NCBI GenBank assembly: GCA_033297205.1
Contig: MU859277.1
Coordinates: 1-57,007, forward strand
Length of the DNA stretch: 57,007 nucleotides
Origin: Pseudoneurospora amorphoporcata
Taxonomy: Eukaryota; Ascomycota; Sordariomycetes; Sordariales; Sordariaceae
Reading direction: 5' to 3'
Part shown: in pieces, positions 44,057 to 55,833 of the stretch
How the letters are laid out: every line of letters begins with the position of its first letter
How positions within the stretch are numbered: the first letter of the stretch is position 1
Position numbers and translations under genes: made by a program
Notes under the pieces: model-generated
Told to the model about the DNA's origin: nothing
What the model saw: the letters and a program-made list of their open reading frames with translations, nothing else
The model's database searches: none

Positions 44057-44376
44057 CTATACCCCCCTGATGACCCGCGTCCGCTCCTTTTCGAGCTGCA
44101 GGGCATTTGCCTCGAATGCTTCCTTCTTGCACTGATGATAGGAGAAACACTCATGTCAGCACGAAATTCCTCTTGAAGCAAGACATCTGATAGCCCGGCA
44201 AGCCACCAGTTTGACTTGTTGCTACTTACGTCTTCGAGGTTCTTGCACTTGTGGCTCTCTAGTAGGCGGTGCTTGCTGCAATAGTGACCGTCGCAGAAAG
44301 TGCAGTCGCCTGTGATAGGCGCTGCGGGGAGTCTACACTCGGTGAGCGAGCACTTGAGTCTCCTGGGTCCAGGCAT
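44057..44376 (-). CDS. Small AN1-type zinc-finger protein
   Basis: Exons 44376-44230 and 44131-44057 on the minus strand (GTAAGT donor, ATCAG acceptor) encode 73 residues. All eight zinc ligands of the AN1 finger are present with canonical spacing: Cys9, Cys14, Cys25, Cys28, Cys33, His36, His42 and Cys44. The short tail CKKEAFEANALQLEKERTR ending in VIRGV is typical of the small fungal AN1 proteins. AN1 fingers occur in ubiquitin/proteasome and Cdc48-linked stress proteins; the role of this minimal version is not established. The ORF upstream is open for 72 more codons, but the family starts at this Met. A weak TATA-like box lies about 280 bases upstream. Confidence 0.85.
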
Positions 44377-47300
44377 GTTGTCGGAGGTGGTTGTTGAGTT
44401 GATGTAGAGGTTGGGATAACGTAAAGGTGATGTTTGGGTGGAGGTTGTGAAATTGGCGAGGAAGAGCAGTGACTCCTGGGGTGAGTTCTGGTCTGTTTTG
44501 TTTTTTTTAAGTTGCCGTCTGGGTTTCCCGAGGATAGGATGAGTGAATGGTGAGGGACGAATCGACCAATAGATAGACGGCCGATGAGACAAAAGGCAGT
44601 GAGTGAGTCAGGAAAGATTGAACGACGGAGGCATCGAGGTCGGCGGGATGGGATGCTTATAAACAGAGCCGGTGGTGACAAGCCGAGAAGCCGAGAGTCA
44701 TGAGCGGATGCCAACAAAGGCTCACGTGGTGTTATCTTTTGGGGACAACCAAGGGATAGGCGGCCAAGTGGCAGATTAACTCGGGCTAGTTTCGCGAGAC
44801 TCTTGTTGCAAGTGGAAATGGCTGGAAAGCGTTGGATCTCGTTGGCCCGGGGGTGGTTGAGTTGGGATGGATAAGTACAAGAGTTGTAGGTGAAGTAGCT
44901 GGGGACTGACTTAGACGTGATGTGTGACCAGTGTAAGTGACAAGAGCTACAAGAGACCTGAGGTGACCAGGACCCCAAGGACGGTGCGCAGTGTGCAGGA
45001 GGGAGGCGGTAGAGCGGTTGATCTAGCCTACACTAGCTGCTGGCATGGCATAGCATATGCTGGCAACGTCTGGGGGCTGACATGTTGTCCCATCGAGAAC
45101 AGCACGGCCATTGTGGGCGTGTCGATGACGGCACGGCCGCACGGGAGGCAATGCTGGGGCCGGCATAAAGGGCCCAATTGGTGTTTTAGTCGTAAAGACC
45201 TGCTAGTACAATACCCAAGGCTCCCTTGTCCGTGGTTGTTGGCGCCGGGAATTGGAAGGGATTGGATCGACCGAAAGTGGTGCCAGTGGTCAGTGCCAGT
45301 GACTCCAAGCGACTTCAAGCGACTCCGTAACAAGCCGAGGACCCACGAGGTTGGTGGATGAGCTCAGGAAAACCTCCCAAGGGACCAGGCCTTCAGGCGA
45401 GTTGTCAGCTTGTGAATGGAACTTGACAGGCCTGCCGAGAACAGTCAAGGAGCAGCGAGAAACTGCCCCGTTTAGCCCCGAGAGTGAGACCTCAGCTCAG
45501 CTCTCAGATCACATCAGTCACCACCACCTGATGGTGAAGGGGGTCACAGGCGCCAGTCCAGATTCTCCCGTCCCAATGCGGCACAACCTCTTGGTTCACG
45601 ACAGTTGGGGTGGTGAAAGTCCATGCAGTGGCCAACAAACATGACCTTTGTCGATACCATTGTTGTTGTGTTAGGTTGTTGTGACTTGTGAATGAAGTGG
45701 CACTCCGCAAGCCGCCTTCCTGGTAATCAATGCATCACGACTGGATCATCACTTTTGGTGCCTAGGCATCGCTTGCAGGCAGCTACAGACATGCGTAATC
45801 ATGCGCGTCCGGCAGCGCAGCGGGCCCGGGCCTTGGACAGCGGCAAGCACAACCTAGTCTAGAGGTAGACACGCAGAAGACAGTTGGTCTTGCATCACAG
45901 GGATCGATAAGGTAAGCTACTGCGTGCACTATCAGGGTGCAGCATCCAGTTGTACGGGGATTTACAGGGTAACTCACATGGTTAGGGGTCTCGCTTTCCC
46001 GGGGTACCACTGGTGTTTGCAGGGTGGTGTGATGGTCGTTTCCGGGGTATTGCTCAGGTCTATCGGAGGACTCTGGATACCTTCAACAAACTTGGCCCTG
46101 CTGCGAGACTGGGGGGTTGCGTCAGAGACCCCAGAGTATCTCTTGGGTTGCGCATCCCATTCCGACTACAGGCAGCCTACCTCCTTTGCTTTCATCACGA
46201 AACAAACCGCCAAGATTCGCACTTTGTTGCTGCTCATGTCCGAGATCCATCGTCTTTGTTGCAACCAATATGACCAAGAATTTATTGCTCGCGTGTCCCA
46301 TCTCCCGGCCTCAGATGCACCTCGCTCTCTCTGTCCCCGTCTTCTGTCCCTGGAGGTGGCCACGTCTGGATTGCCTGGCGCTTGCCATCTTTGGCCTTTT
46401 CATGTCTCGGGAAGCGTTTACCTGCAGCAGCAACAACGAGCTATGCATTTTTGCTAGTGTTGTCCTCCGCCAACCTCCAACCTCCGCCGGAAGAAGACCG
46501 CCACAACAGACACTACACCAACAGTAGTTCCTAAGTTGCCGTTTTTAAGACATCGTAACGTCGATGTCCAGTTTAAGATATGAGAATGGGAAATATCAGA
46601 GCTGGTACTTGTCTCCCGCATCTTCCCACATACCGGTAATGGGTCCATCGACGCGGGGCGGCTAGCCGCCTATCTGCCTCAAAGCACGTCCTATAAGTGC
46701 CTCTAACATCTGCTACCTGCACGGCAAAACTTGATCAAACCTCCCCCCAACGCCAGGTTCAAGCATTTATTTCCTTTATTTCTCACTTCTTACGATGTGC
46801 CAGCAAGAGATGATTCTGTTTCACCGGGTCTGGGTGACTGCACTGTGTGCGCCAACCTGCATTCCAGAAGCCTCAGCGGGCTGGAGGACGGGATGTTGAA
46901 GTTCAGATGCGGCTCCTTCCTTTGTTGTTAGTGATCGATCTGCCGGGTCCAACACCCGTCAGCGTTAAGTGAACATCAGGCCGAACCAGACGCCATCCCA
47001 CCACCGGTACCGTAATGCTTTGTACATCAACATCTTCTTGCCGATTGTCAACCTCATCGGCAAGAAGAGACGACTCTGGCTTTCGGGAGAGTACAGGTCT
47101 CCGCTTGCTGCCAAAAACTTCGCATGCTCCCGTCTTCAAGCAAATACCGAGAACAAATATAGGTACTTAGCAAGCGATCAAACCTCAAGCCCCTCACTCC
47201 CCGCCTCTCCTCCATCCATCCTCCGTATCACATCCGATCCACGATCCCTTACACCGCTTCTGGCGGCCGGCGCATGTCTCCATCCGGTCGCCAGAGAAGC

Positions 47301-48294
47301 ATACCCAAGACCGCCATCCCCCACATCATCCGAGGAGGGGGACGTTTTGCTCCATGCATAGCACCCCGGCTTTCTATACTTGCCACATTCGCTGCCATTC
47401 AGGAACCGGGACCGCAAGTAACTGTTGCCGCCTGCATCCAAGGGATTGTATGTCACTCGGTCACTGTCCCAACCGCAACGCCAACGAATCGCCAAAGAAC
47501 ACGATGGCTTCTTATACATATTGCCAATAGACTTCGATGACGGGCTTGCTTTTTTCATATTTGATGCGTACAACTATTCGATAAATTCTACATGTCTGTT
47601 TTAGAAGGCACACGCATCGTCCATGGATAATTTTGGCTACCATCATGAACTCTCAAAGCCTCTAAATTGTTGCACATATTGGAAAGCCACACAAACAACA
47701 AGTCTGGACGCTTCCACAACACCTTATCGTCTCTCCGGGTCGTTGACCCCGGCGCGGAGTACGGAGAAAACCCGATGTCAGTGAGCCGCCGACGTCCTTT
47801 CTATCGATGCACTCGAACGCACAAAATATCAAGACACATCGCATGGTTTTCTTGTCTCACCACCTCGCTACTATTGGTGGTATAGCTCGGAGACTTACGA
47901 CCATCGCATGGCAAATTCATGAGAAAACAAAACCTTCGCGGCATATCACCCACCCTCTTTCGCAAACTTCTTGGCTTACATGCACCCCATTATTGAACCA
48001 GATATTTGCTTTCTTTTCGCCTTGTCACTTCGGGCTTCCAAAACGACTGGATGGTTCGCCACAACAAGATCGTGGCCATCTTCCGACTTGACCATGACCG
48101 ACACGCAGAAAGCAAGACCAAGGCGAACGGCATGCAACGCTTGCTTCTTCAGACTGCTCAAATACGATCTCTAGTTATTGAGAGCTTGGTATCACAGGCT
48201 GGCATAACTCATACTACCCAAAAGCCTTTTTCATCGACGAAACAGAAGACACGAATTGCCCGCTCCAAACGCATTTGCAATCAATGACTATCCC
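44377..48294. other. Long intergenic region (3.9 kb)
   Basis: No gene, repeat or RNA recognised. The longest frame (45924-46457, plus, 177 codons) has no domain and strong overlap with other frames. It could hold long promoters or non-coding transcripts; the sequence alone does not say. Confidence 0.5.
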
Positions 48295-49813
48295 TTACTC
48301 CGACATGTCTACCACAGCACGGATACAGTCGCCCTGCTTCATGACCTCAAAGGCCTCGTTGATCTCGGCCAGCTTCTTGCGGTGGGTGATGAACTCGTCA
48401 ACCTTGATCTTGCCGTTGAGGTAGTCGTCAACGAGACCAGGCAGCTGAGAGCGGCCCTTGACGCCACCGAAGGCGGAACCCCTCCAGACACGGCCAGTGA
48501 CCAACTGAAATGCTATATGGCGGGAAAGAAGGTACGTTAGCATTATTTCCACACACAGAATGACCAACAGAGGAATGAGATGACATAGGGGGAAACTTAC
48601 GCCTGGTGGAAATCTCCTGGCCGGCAGCAGCAACACCGATGATGATGCTCTGACCCCAGCCCTTGTGGCAAGCCTCGAGAGCAGCACGCATGACGTTAAC
48701 GTTGCCTGTGCAGTCGAAGGTGTAGTCGCAACCGCCGTCGGTGAGCTCGATCAGCTTGTCGACAACAGACGTGCCCTCGGGGAGGGTGGTTGGGTTGACA
48801 AAGTCGGTGGCGCCGAACTTGCGAGACCACTCCTCCTTGCTGGGGTTGACATCGACGACGATGATCTTGGAGGCACCGTTGGCAACGGCACCCTGGATGA
48901 CGCTGAGGCCGACGCAGCCGGCACCGAAGATGGCGATCTGGCTGCCTTTCTCGACGTTGGCGGTGATGGTGGCGGCGCCGTAGCCGGTGGTGATGCCGCA
49001 GCCGAGCAGGCAGGTGCGGTCCATGGGGGCCTCTGGCTGCACCGCGACGACCGAGATGTCGGCGACGACGGTGTACTGGGAGAAGGTGGAGGTGCCCATG
49101 AAGTGCAGGATGTCCTGGCCACGGGCGCGGAAGCGGGAGGTGCCGTCGGGCATCACACCCTTACCCTGGGTGGCGCGGATCTTGCCGCAGAGGTTGGTCT
49201 TGCCGGACTTGCAGAACTTGCACTCCTTGCATTCGGGGGTGTAGAGAGCGACGACGTGGTCGCCGGGCTTCACATTGGTGACACCCTCGCCGACGGACTC
49301 AACGATACCGGCACCCTCGTGTCCGAGAATGACGGGGAAGGCGCCCTCGGGATCTTTGCCGGAGAGGGTGTAGGCGTCTGCGTATCACACCATGTCTTTG
49401 GTTAATGCGACTGCGAACTGCTCGGAAGCCCAACTGGGCGAGCCATCAAGGTTCTTGGATTTGGAGGGCAAGGAAACTCACCTGTGTGGCAGACACCGGT
49501 GTACTTGATCTGGATTCTGACCTCGTGGGCTTTGGGCGGAGCCACCTCGACGTCCTCATAGCTGAGCTCCTGGCCAGCGCCCCAGGCGATGGCAGCCTTG
49601 CAAGTGATGGTCTGCGGAGAGGGTAACCGGATCAGCACAGGGTCCCTGATGACACAAACTCATCTCTCTCTGACGATGTGAAACAAAGCCTTCCTGTCCC
49701 TTCCCAATGGTGGAATCGCTCTCAAAAGAACTGGGACAAGCTGATGACGTGAGGAGCTTAGGCATGAGCTTCTTTTCGGTCTTCTCTCTTACCTTTCCAA
49801 CTGTGGATGCCAT
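48295..49813 (-). CDS. Glutathione-dependent formaldehyde dehydrogenase / class III alcohol dehydrogenase
   Basis: Four exons on the minus strand (49813-49793, 49611-49482, 49377-48601, 48512-48295) encode 381 residues, the family length. The first exon is only 21 bases (MASTVGK). The catalytic zinc ligands are in GVCHTD (Cys48), GHEGAG and GCGITTGYG. The structural zinc site is the four-Cys loop C-x2-C-x2-C-x7-C (starting CKECKFC). The NAD fold has GAGCVG. The FDH/class III hallmark FRARGQDILHFMGTSTFSQY is present. The enzyme oxidises S-hydroxymethylglutathione (formaldehyde plus GSH) and also reduces S-nitrosoglutathione, in the cytosol. All splice junctions are canonical and the joins are in phase. 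The symbol differs between fungi (SFA1 in yeast). Confidence 0.95.
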
Positions 49814-51825
49814 TGTGTGTGAATGTGTAAAGATGAATATTCCTAATTCAACCCGGAGATGAGATGAAGCTCGGAGAAGGTCAAGTCAATTTATCTGACT
49901 ACGATGGAACCAAGAAAGCCTGCGAGCTCGGTGAGAGTCGCCGTCTTTGGAATGATGCAAAATGGGACCTCTTTCCGTCAACCGCAGCGCCGACCCCGCC
50001 TTCCAAAAGGTGGGGTTCCGCAAAGTGGATTCCGTACCGTACCGGTAAAAGAGACCATAGATCGGGTTTTGAGTGAGTGTCTTATCTCCTTAGCCGTATA
50101 ATGCGCCATTTTTTCCCCGGCCCATAAAAACATTTGAGGACCTTTATCCTAAACAGTCGGTGCTCCTGTTTAGGGGGCTTATAGCGCGCCGCTATGATAC
50201 CCAAAAAGTAGCCAGAAGTAGCCATAAGGTTGCATTTCGGTGTTTAGCAAATCTCGTTGGCTCCAGACCCCGGTCGGGAAAAAAATGGCGTATTACACGG
50301 CTAAAGAGATTAGCCTCTTCCCTTCCTCGTACATATGAAAACACGACGTACACTACAGTCAATTTGGTGACGAGGTAGCACTGGAAGTCTCCAAAAAGTG
50401 TCTCTCTCGCCTGTTTATCTGACTGGGTTTCGGTGATTTCTCGGGATCCCGGGGATTGCTGTGGCTTTCTAAGCAGTGTGTTTTGAGTGGTTATGTTACC
50501 GGAAACAATGACACTCTTGCTAGTCCAAGCCATCTTGGGTATATAACACCCAACCGTGCCTTATCGACTGAAAAGCCTCTCGCTCTCGGCAGATCTCGCC
50601 ATGTCCACCCAAGTCCGTTCTTTTCCCATTTGGCTATTTTCCCACAAAGAGTGCATATCACTCACGACGTCTCCGTTCACGGTCACTTACGATTTTTAAG
50701 GCGTGATGTTGGGTTATTGCTCACCTATACATTTCCCCCAGTCTTTCTCCCCGCCACTGTTGCAGCGAGCTATGTATAGCGGGGTCTCATCCCGCTTTCT
50801 GTGGATTTCACTGTTCACGCCAGCGCCTCACGTCAGGGGAATAGACAGATTGTCAGATATGTCTTCAGAACTACGTGATTGAAGATTTCTTCTTCTACCA
50901 TGTATATCTCACCTCAAGAAAAACTCCCAAACCGCTCAACAGGTGCAGCTGAGCCCGCCGCCGGGCGGGTGTTATCGTTGCCGAGAAACGAGCTCCCGGG
51001 CCACATCTTTTGCGGCTGGATGTATGTACCGAGTCGTAGCTATGAAGTCCGCCAATGTTGCCTTTATCGCCGTCAAGATGTATAGAATCACCGCGGTTAC
51101 CTCGGACCCTGGCGATAAGATAGTCGCCTAGCTAGATTACGTCTCCCGGAGACCGATCATCTCTGATGAGCTCTTCCGAGCCCGGAGGTTACGGTCCACT
51201 GGCTACTTTTACCCATTGGCTAAATTAAGCTCGAAGACGATGACAGATACGAACGGATGATGAGAGCTTTGCGTTGTAGTGTTGAAGCAATGAATGCAGT
51301 AAATGCAGTTGAGGCAACTTGCGGCCCGCATGGGATTTGAAATAACGGCCAGACGTATAAACGTATTCTCTTATATCGCTCTTGACACACGTTATAAACA
51401 TCGTTTCATACGGCAGTGACTGTGCGGTTGGCTCATGGCTCCTAGCTTATGTGATGATGAACGACCTCAAAGCGAGGTTTTCTCTTCACGTTCAACTCGA
51501 CTTCCACTTGGACTTATCAGCTCCTGATGTCAAAAGCACGGAAGTTACACTTCTCTCAACGTGACAGGTCTGTCGAACATATGAAGAGTCGAGGACAGAC
51601 TGGCGCAACCAATGTGGAGCAACGTTGTTCAAAAGGTCCCAATCCCACAGTTACCCCTAACCCTACCCAACAGATACAGCAGATCAAGTCTCAACCCATA
51701 ACACATCAACAACAAACATTTCACTTCTTCACATTCCGCAAAAGGAAGAAGACGGAAACGGCGACAAAACTCTTACATAACTTTTCAAGTATATCGTCGT
51801 ATACAAAATCCAACCTCCTCCCAAA
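49814..51825. other. Intergenic, divergent between formaldehyde dehydrogenase and DUF952 genes
   Basis: No gene recognised. A hairpin with 9-bp arms and a 9-base loop (CCTAAACAG at 50148-50156, CTGTTTAGG at 50166-50174) is present. Nothing else stands out. Confidence 0.5.
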
Positions 51826-52293
51826 ATGGTCATCCCTCCTCCTCCTTCCCCGCTCCCCGAGTTCGTGTACAAGATCACGCCCGAAGCCCCGCCTAGCCCA
51901 ATCCCCGAGTCCTACCCACTGTCGGAGCTGGACCAGAAGGATGGCTTTGTGCATCTGAGCACCTCGTGGCAGGTATGTTCTGTTCTTTTCAACATTTCTC
52001 AACCTTTTTCTCCGTAATTGACGCTAGCGCTAACAAAACATGAGAAGATCCCAACAACAGCCGACCTCTTCTTCACCACCACCCCCTCCTTCTATCTCCT
52101 CAAGCTGCGCCTGTCCAATTTTGACCAGGCCAGCGTCAAATGGGACGAGGTTGAGGACACCAACGGATGTCCACACTTGTACGGCAACTTTGGCGCTAAG
52201 GATGTTGTTGATGTGAAGGAGTTCCGCCGTGGGGAGGACGAGACCTGGGGAGAGGTGTTTAAGAAGGAGGAGGCTAAGGCTTGGTTGGTTTGA
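51826..52293 (+). CDS. DUF952 domain protein
   Basis: Exons 51826-51972 and 52048-52293 (75-base intron, GTATGT donor, GCTAAC branch site, GAAG acceptor) encode 130 residues. DUF952 motifs are visible: FVYKITP near the start, KDGFVHLSTSWQ at about 37-49, the helix after TADLFF, and CPHLYGNF around residue 95. The DUF952 fold is related to ADP-ribosyltransferase-like domains; enzymatic activity is unknown and no function is assigned. It converges on the NTH1 gene, with 259 bases between the stops. Confidence 0.85.
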
Positions 52294-52552
52294 GCTTGAG
52301 GAGAGTGTTAAAGCAAAGGGATTATCTGAGGAAGCTGGGCTGAGATGGGAAGTGAACAAAAGGAAATAAAATGCAAAGACGAGAGATCTTGATTGAATCT
52401 ATTATTCGTCCATCTATTCTATGATATAACCTATTTACCCCGAAAGACCTGCCTGGCGACCGATAAATAAACCAAATCTTCCCAACACTCTATGTCACCA
52501 TTACCTCTCGAGCTTAATCCTCGCCATTCCATCCTCCACTTTCACTCTACCA

Positions 52553-55061
52553 TCATGATCCGTTTTCACCTGAAGGCCCTCCTCTTCCTCTTCCTTCTTC
52601 GCCTTCATCAACAGCCTCCCTTTTCATCCTCACAGGCTCTCGCTCCCCTTTGACAGGTTCACTCTTGACGACTGGTTCATCGTGTTCTTCCTCCTGTCCT
52701 TGCTCGTCCCCAGCCTCCTGTTTCACCCGTCCAGCCTCTCGCTTGACAATGGCTGGCCCGTGATGGCCTTCCTGCTCTTCACCATCGGCGACATTGGGCT
52801 CTTGCTTTACTGATGCGCGTTCCAGGAGTGGCTCCCTCTTAACCGAGCGTGCCTGGCGGTCTTCCGCGTCGTCATCACCAGGGTTTGGCTCCCGCTTGAC
52901 GATCGTAGCTCCACTAAAGGATTCCCTCTTCACGATGCGTGGGCGATGGTTTTCTTCCTCGCCTTGCTCGTGGACATGGGACTCCCGCTTCACTCTCGGA
53001 TTTTCGGGCTTCATGACTCGCGGCTGAAGGTCGTCTTCTTGCTCGTCGCTACCGAGCTCCTGCTTGACGGTAGCCAGATCCCTTTGAGATTCTCTTTTCA
53101 CGATCCGAGGTCGACGTGCCGACCACCCCTCTTCATCATGAGCACTTAGTTCCCGCTTGACGCGCCCACTCTCTCTCTTGACGACGTTCGGGGGCTGGTT
53201 CTCTTCTTCCTCAGCATCCAATCCCTGAACGCTCTGTTCTTGTTTTACCCTAAGGACTTCTTCCTTGACAACAGGTTTTTGGTGAGCGTCTTCATCGTCC
53301 TCTTCATCGGCGAGCCTCTCGCGCTTCACCCTCGAACCTTCTTGCTTGATGATGGGCGGGCTGTGTTCTATCGTGGGCTTGATGTTGGCATCTCCTTCTT
53401 GCTTCACGATTGCGGGCTCACTGTTGCCGATGCCCGACTGAGCCTCATCGGCGTCTTCCATCTCAACATCCTCGATACTTTCCGTCTTCACAGCTGGATC
53501 CGCAACAGCTTCCCGAACCGCCGGCGGTACGGGCTCATTGACAACAACATCCCTGGCCCCGGCATCCTCCTCTTCCTTGACCCCAATTTTCTTCTCTCTC
53601 TTCTCCCTCTTGATTACCATGCCCCGCTTATCTTCCTCGATCTCCACCTTCACCTTCTCCTCCTTCACAATCTCCCTCCTCTTCCTGCCCTCAATAACCT
53701 TCTTCCTCTCCGCAGCCTTACACAAGCCCCTCAGGCCCAGCTCGCAATCACCACACTTCCTTCCAACCGGAAGACACACCGACTGTCCGAACCCGACCAG
53801 CAGCCAGTTAATTTCCTTCCACTTGTCGCGGGGCAGCCACGACTGCAACGCAAGGCGGGTCTCCTCGGGGGTCTTAGTGGGTGGGTCCTGCCAGCCCCAG
53901 AGGTTGGTGATGCGGTGGACGTGGACGTCCACACCGATGCCCTCGACGCGGTTCCAGCCGTTCTCGGCGGACATGCAAAGATGGGCCATCTTGGGTCCAA
54001 CGCCGGGAAGGGACATGAGGCCTTCGATGGTGTCGGGGATGTCGGAGTTGTAACGGTCGCGGAGGATTTCGGCGGCTTGTTTGAGGTATCTATTTGAATT
54101 ATGGCGTGTCAGTATGCGACTATGCAACCGTGAATCCGAGAAAGAGGGCAAGTACGTACTTGGTCTTGTTGTTATGGAATCCAACCTTGCCGATCAACTC
54201 ATTCAAAACGGCCGGCTCTACAGCCAGCATATTCTCCAGATTCAAGCCGGGCTCCGCGCCCTCAGCATGGGGAGGCAGTTCCTTCTTCAACCGCAACATC
54301 GCCTCCGCATTAACTGTATCCTTGGTCTGGCTCGACAGCATCAGGGCGACAAGAGTGTGGAACCGCCGGTCGCGTGCTGATGCGTTATTGCTGGCCAGAC
54401 GCTCACATCCCATGGTGTCAACGGCGGCATTGGCAGCGGGGCCAGAGATGCGCATCTCCTTGACCAACTTATAAACCTCCTCCCAGTCAGAAGGGGGCTC
54501 GACTTTTACCTCGCCGGTGAGGGCATCGGTTGTCTTGCGGGCGGGTTTTCGTGTTGTGCGTTTTCTGATCGATGTAGTAGACGAGCCCGCGACCGGGATA
54601 TCGTTCATGTCGATCTCGGAATCCGACTTCACTTCGGCTTCCGCCGTTTGGGTGATGATCCTCGTACTTTTCCGTTCTGTTTTGATTCTCGTCGCGGCGG
54701 GTAGTGATTCTTCATTCTTCAGTGCAGTCGCCTTCCGCTTGCGCGTGCCGATTGGGTTCCTGCGCTTGGCCTTGACGGCTGGCGAGCCATTGGATTTGAC
54801 GGCATCTTCTATGTCGGATCCGAAGGTAATTCCGTTTTCGTCTTCCTCATGCTCCTCGTCGACCTTCGTGGCGCGTACTGGCCAAGACCCTAGATCAACC
54901 GGCGCAGAGCTCGAGCTGGCATTTGCATTGTTCGCTTCATAGGCGAATCGGGCGAGAGTGCTCAGACGCGTTGAGCGACGTGGGGTTGCTGGTGTTGCCA
55001 TGGCGGCTGTTGTTCCCTCAAACAACCTCGATGTCTCTCTGGATATGCGCGACGTCCTCAT
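52553..55061 (-). CDS. nth1: Endonuclease III / NTH1 DNA glycosylase with a long SUMO-motif tail
   Basis: Two exons on the minus strand (to 54160, then 54089-52553; 70-base intron). The start is 55001 (MATPATPRRS, 792 residues; context CCGCCATGGC) or 55061 (812 residues, Arg/Ser-rich extension). Numbered from 55001: a disordered basic N-terminus to about 165; the glycosylase domain follows, with the HhH motif LPGVGPK (Lys314, Schiff base), catalytic Asp335 in GVDVHVHR, and a [4Fe-4S] cluster of Cys386, 393, 396 and 404. It removes oxidised pyrimidines in base-excision repair. Residues 405-792 form an extra tail, not present in E. coli Nth or human NTHL1, rich in VKRE/VKQE motifs (see findings). 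The Cys spacing is x6-x2-x7, against x6-x2-x5 in E. coli. Confidence 0.9.
52600..53470 (-). repeat. Degenerate ~30-codon tandem repeat in the NTH1 tail
   Basis: Nine or so units of 25-35 codons, each with two [VI]-K-[RQE]-E motifs about 8-18 residues apart followed by an acidic run (EEE, DDE, EEQ), cover most of the tail. The protein pattern is much clearer than the DNA pattern, which suggests selection on the motif and not only recent unequal crossing-over. Confidence 0.75.
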
Positions 55062-55440
55062 GGGTCAATCGATGACCGTGATGAGCGATGAGTGGGCTTT
55101 GCTTGTCCGTTTGAAGTTCTCTGCTGTTTCGAGTGGTCATGGGTTGGAAACCTACCTCGACTCTTTGGTTGCGCGGGGGACGCGTGCACCTTTACGGCTA
55201 GCTTGTATTGAAAGGCCGAATCAGACGAAACACCGAAACATTTGAAAGCTCGAGCCATAAGCTAAAATCATAGAGCGAACAAGGCGAACAAGATTCTGTG
55301 GATCCTCGCCGCCGTACTAGTGCCGGCCCCCCCAGACAAGTCCTTACCCGTACCACGCCCTAAAGGGGTGCGAGTCTGGCGAGATCCCAAAAAGTGGGGG
55401 CGTGGCACGGGTATGGGAAAGGTAGATTGCATTTAAGGGT
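55062..55440. other. NTH1 upstream region with a GC-rich hairpin
   Basis: Holds the NTH1 promoter. A 15-bp inverted repeat with one mismatch (55346-55360 and 55398-55412) could form a hairpin. No gene. Confidence 0.5.
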
Positions 55441-55461
55441 GTGTTCGGCGCACGCGGAAAT

Positions 55462-55582
55462 GGCTTTCTGAAATTAAGTGTTTAGCAGGGAATGCACTGG
55501 CCCTTATAAACTGGATTTTGGTGGAAAATTCTGATAAATGTGAGTTGCTGAATTCGGTTCAGAAACTGGATTTCAGAAAGCC
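55462..55582. repeat. Inverted repeat, possible small DNA-element remnant
   Basis: A perfect 13-bp inverted repeat (GGCTTTCTGAAAT at 55462-55474, ATTTCAGAAAGCC at 55570-55582) spans 121 bases at the point where the DNA becomes AT-rich. No duplication of the flanks is visible. Confidence 0.4.
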
Positions 55583-55833
55583 TATTCGACTAGCCTAATT
55601 TCTAGAAAGCTGTAGAAATAAAGCTTTTCTTAACAAATCTCATAATAGTTATCGTCAATGTAAATAAAAGACTATATTTGATACCGCCTAATTATTATAT
55701 ATTGCTTGCACCTTCTCAATTGCCTATACTTTTCTTATTTTTTCGCTCTCTATTATTGTACGAATGTAAAATCCTTCTTTTTATATTTAAAATAATTAAA
55801 AGTTAGGATTAGTTATTAATAGAAGGCGAATTT

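Noticed and set aside
45924..46457. 177-codon plus frame in the long gene-free region
   Set aside because: No domain, no intron signals, and two other frames are open over the same bases.
48665..49405. 246-codon plus frame opposite formaldehyde dehydrogenase
   Set aside because: An antisense shadow of a GC-rich, well-supported gene; the Gly/Ala/Asp/Val-only composition is typical of that.
53240..54097. 285-codon plus frame opposite NTH1
   Set aside because: It mirrors the repetitive NTH1 tail and glycosylase exon; hydrophobic low-complexity translation, no start context or domain.
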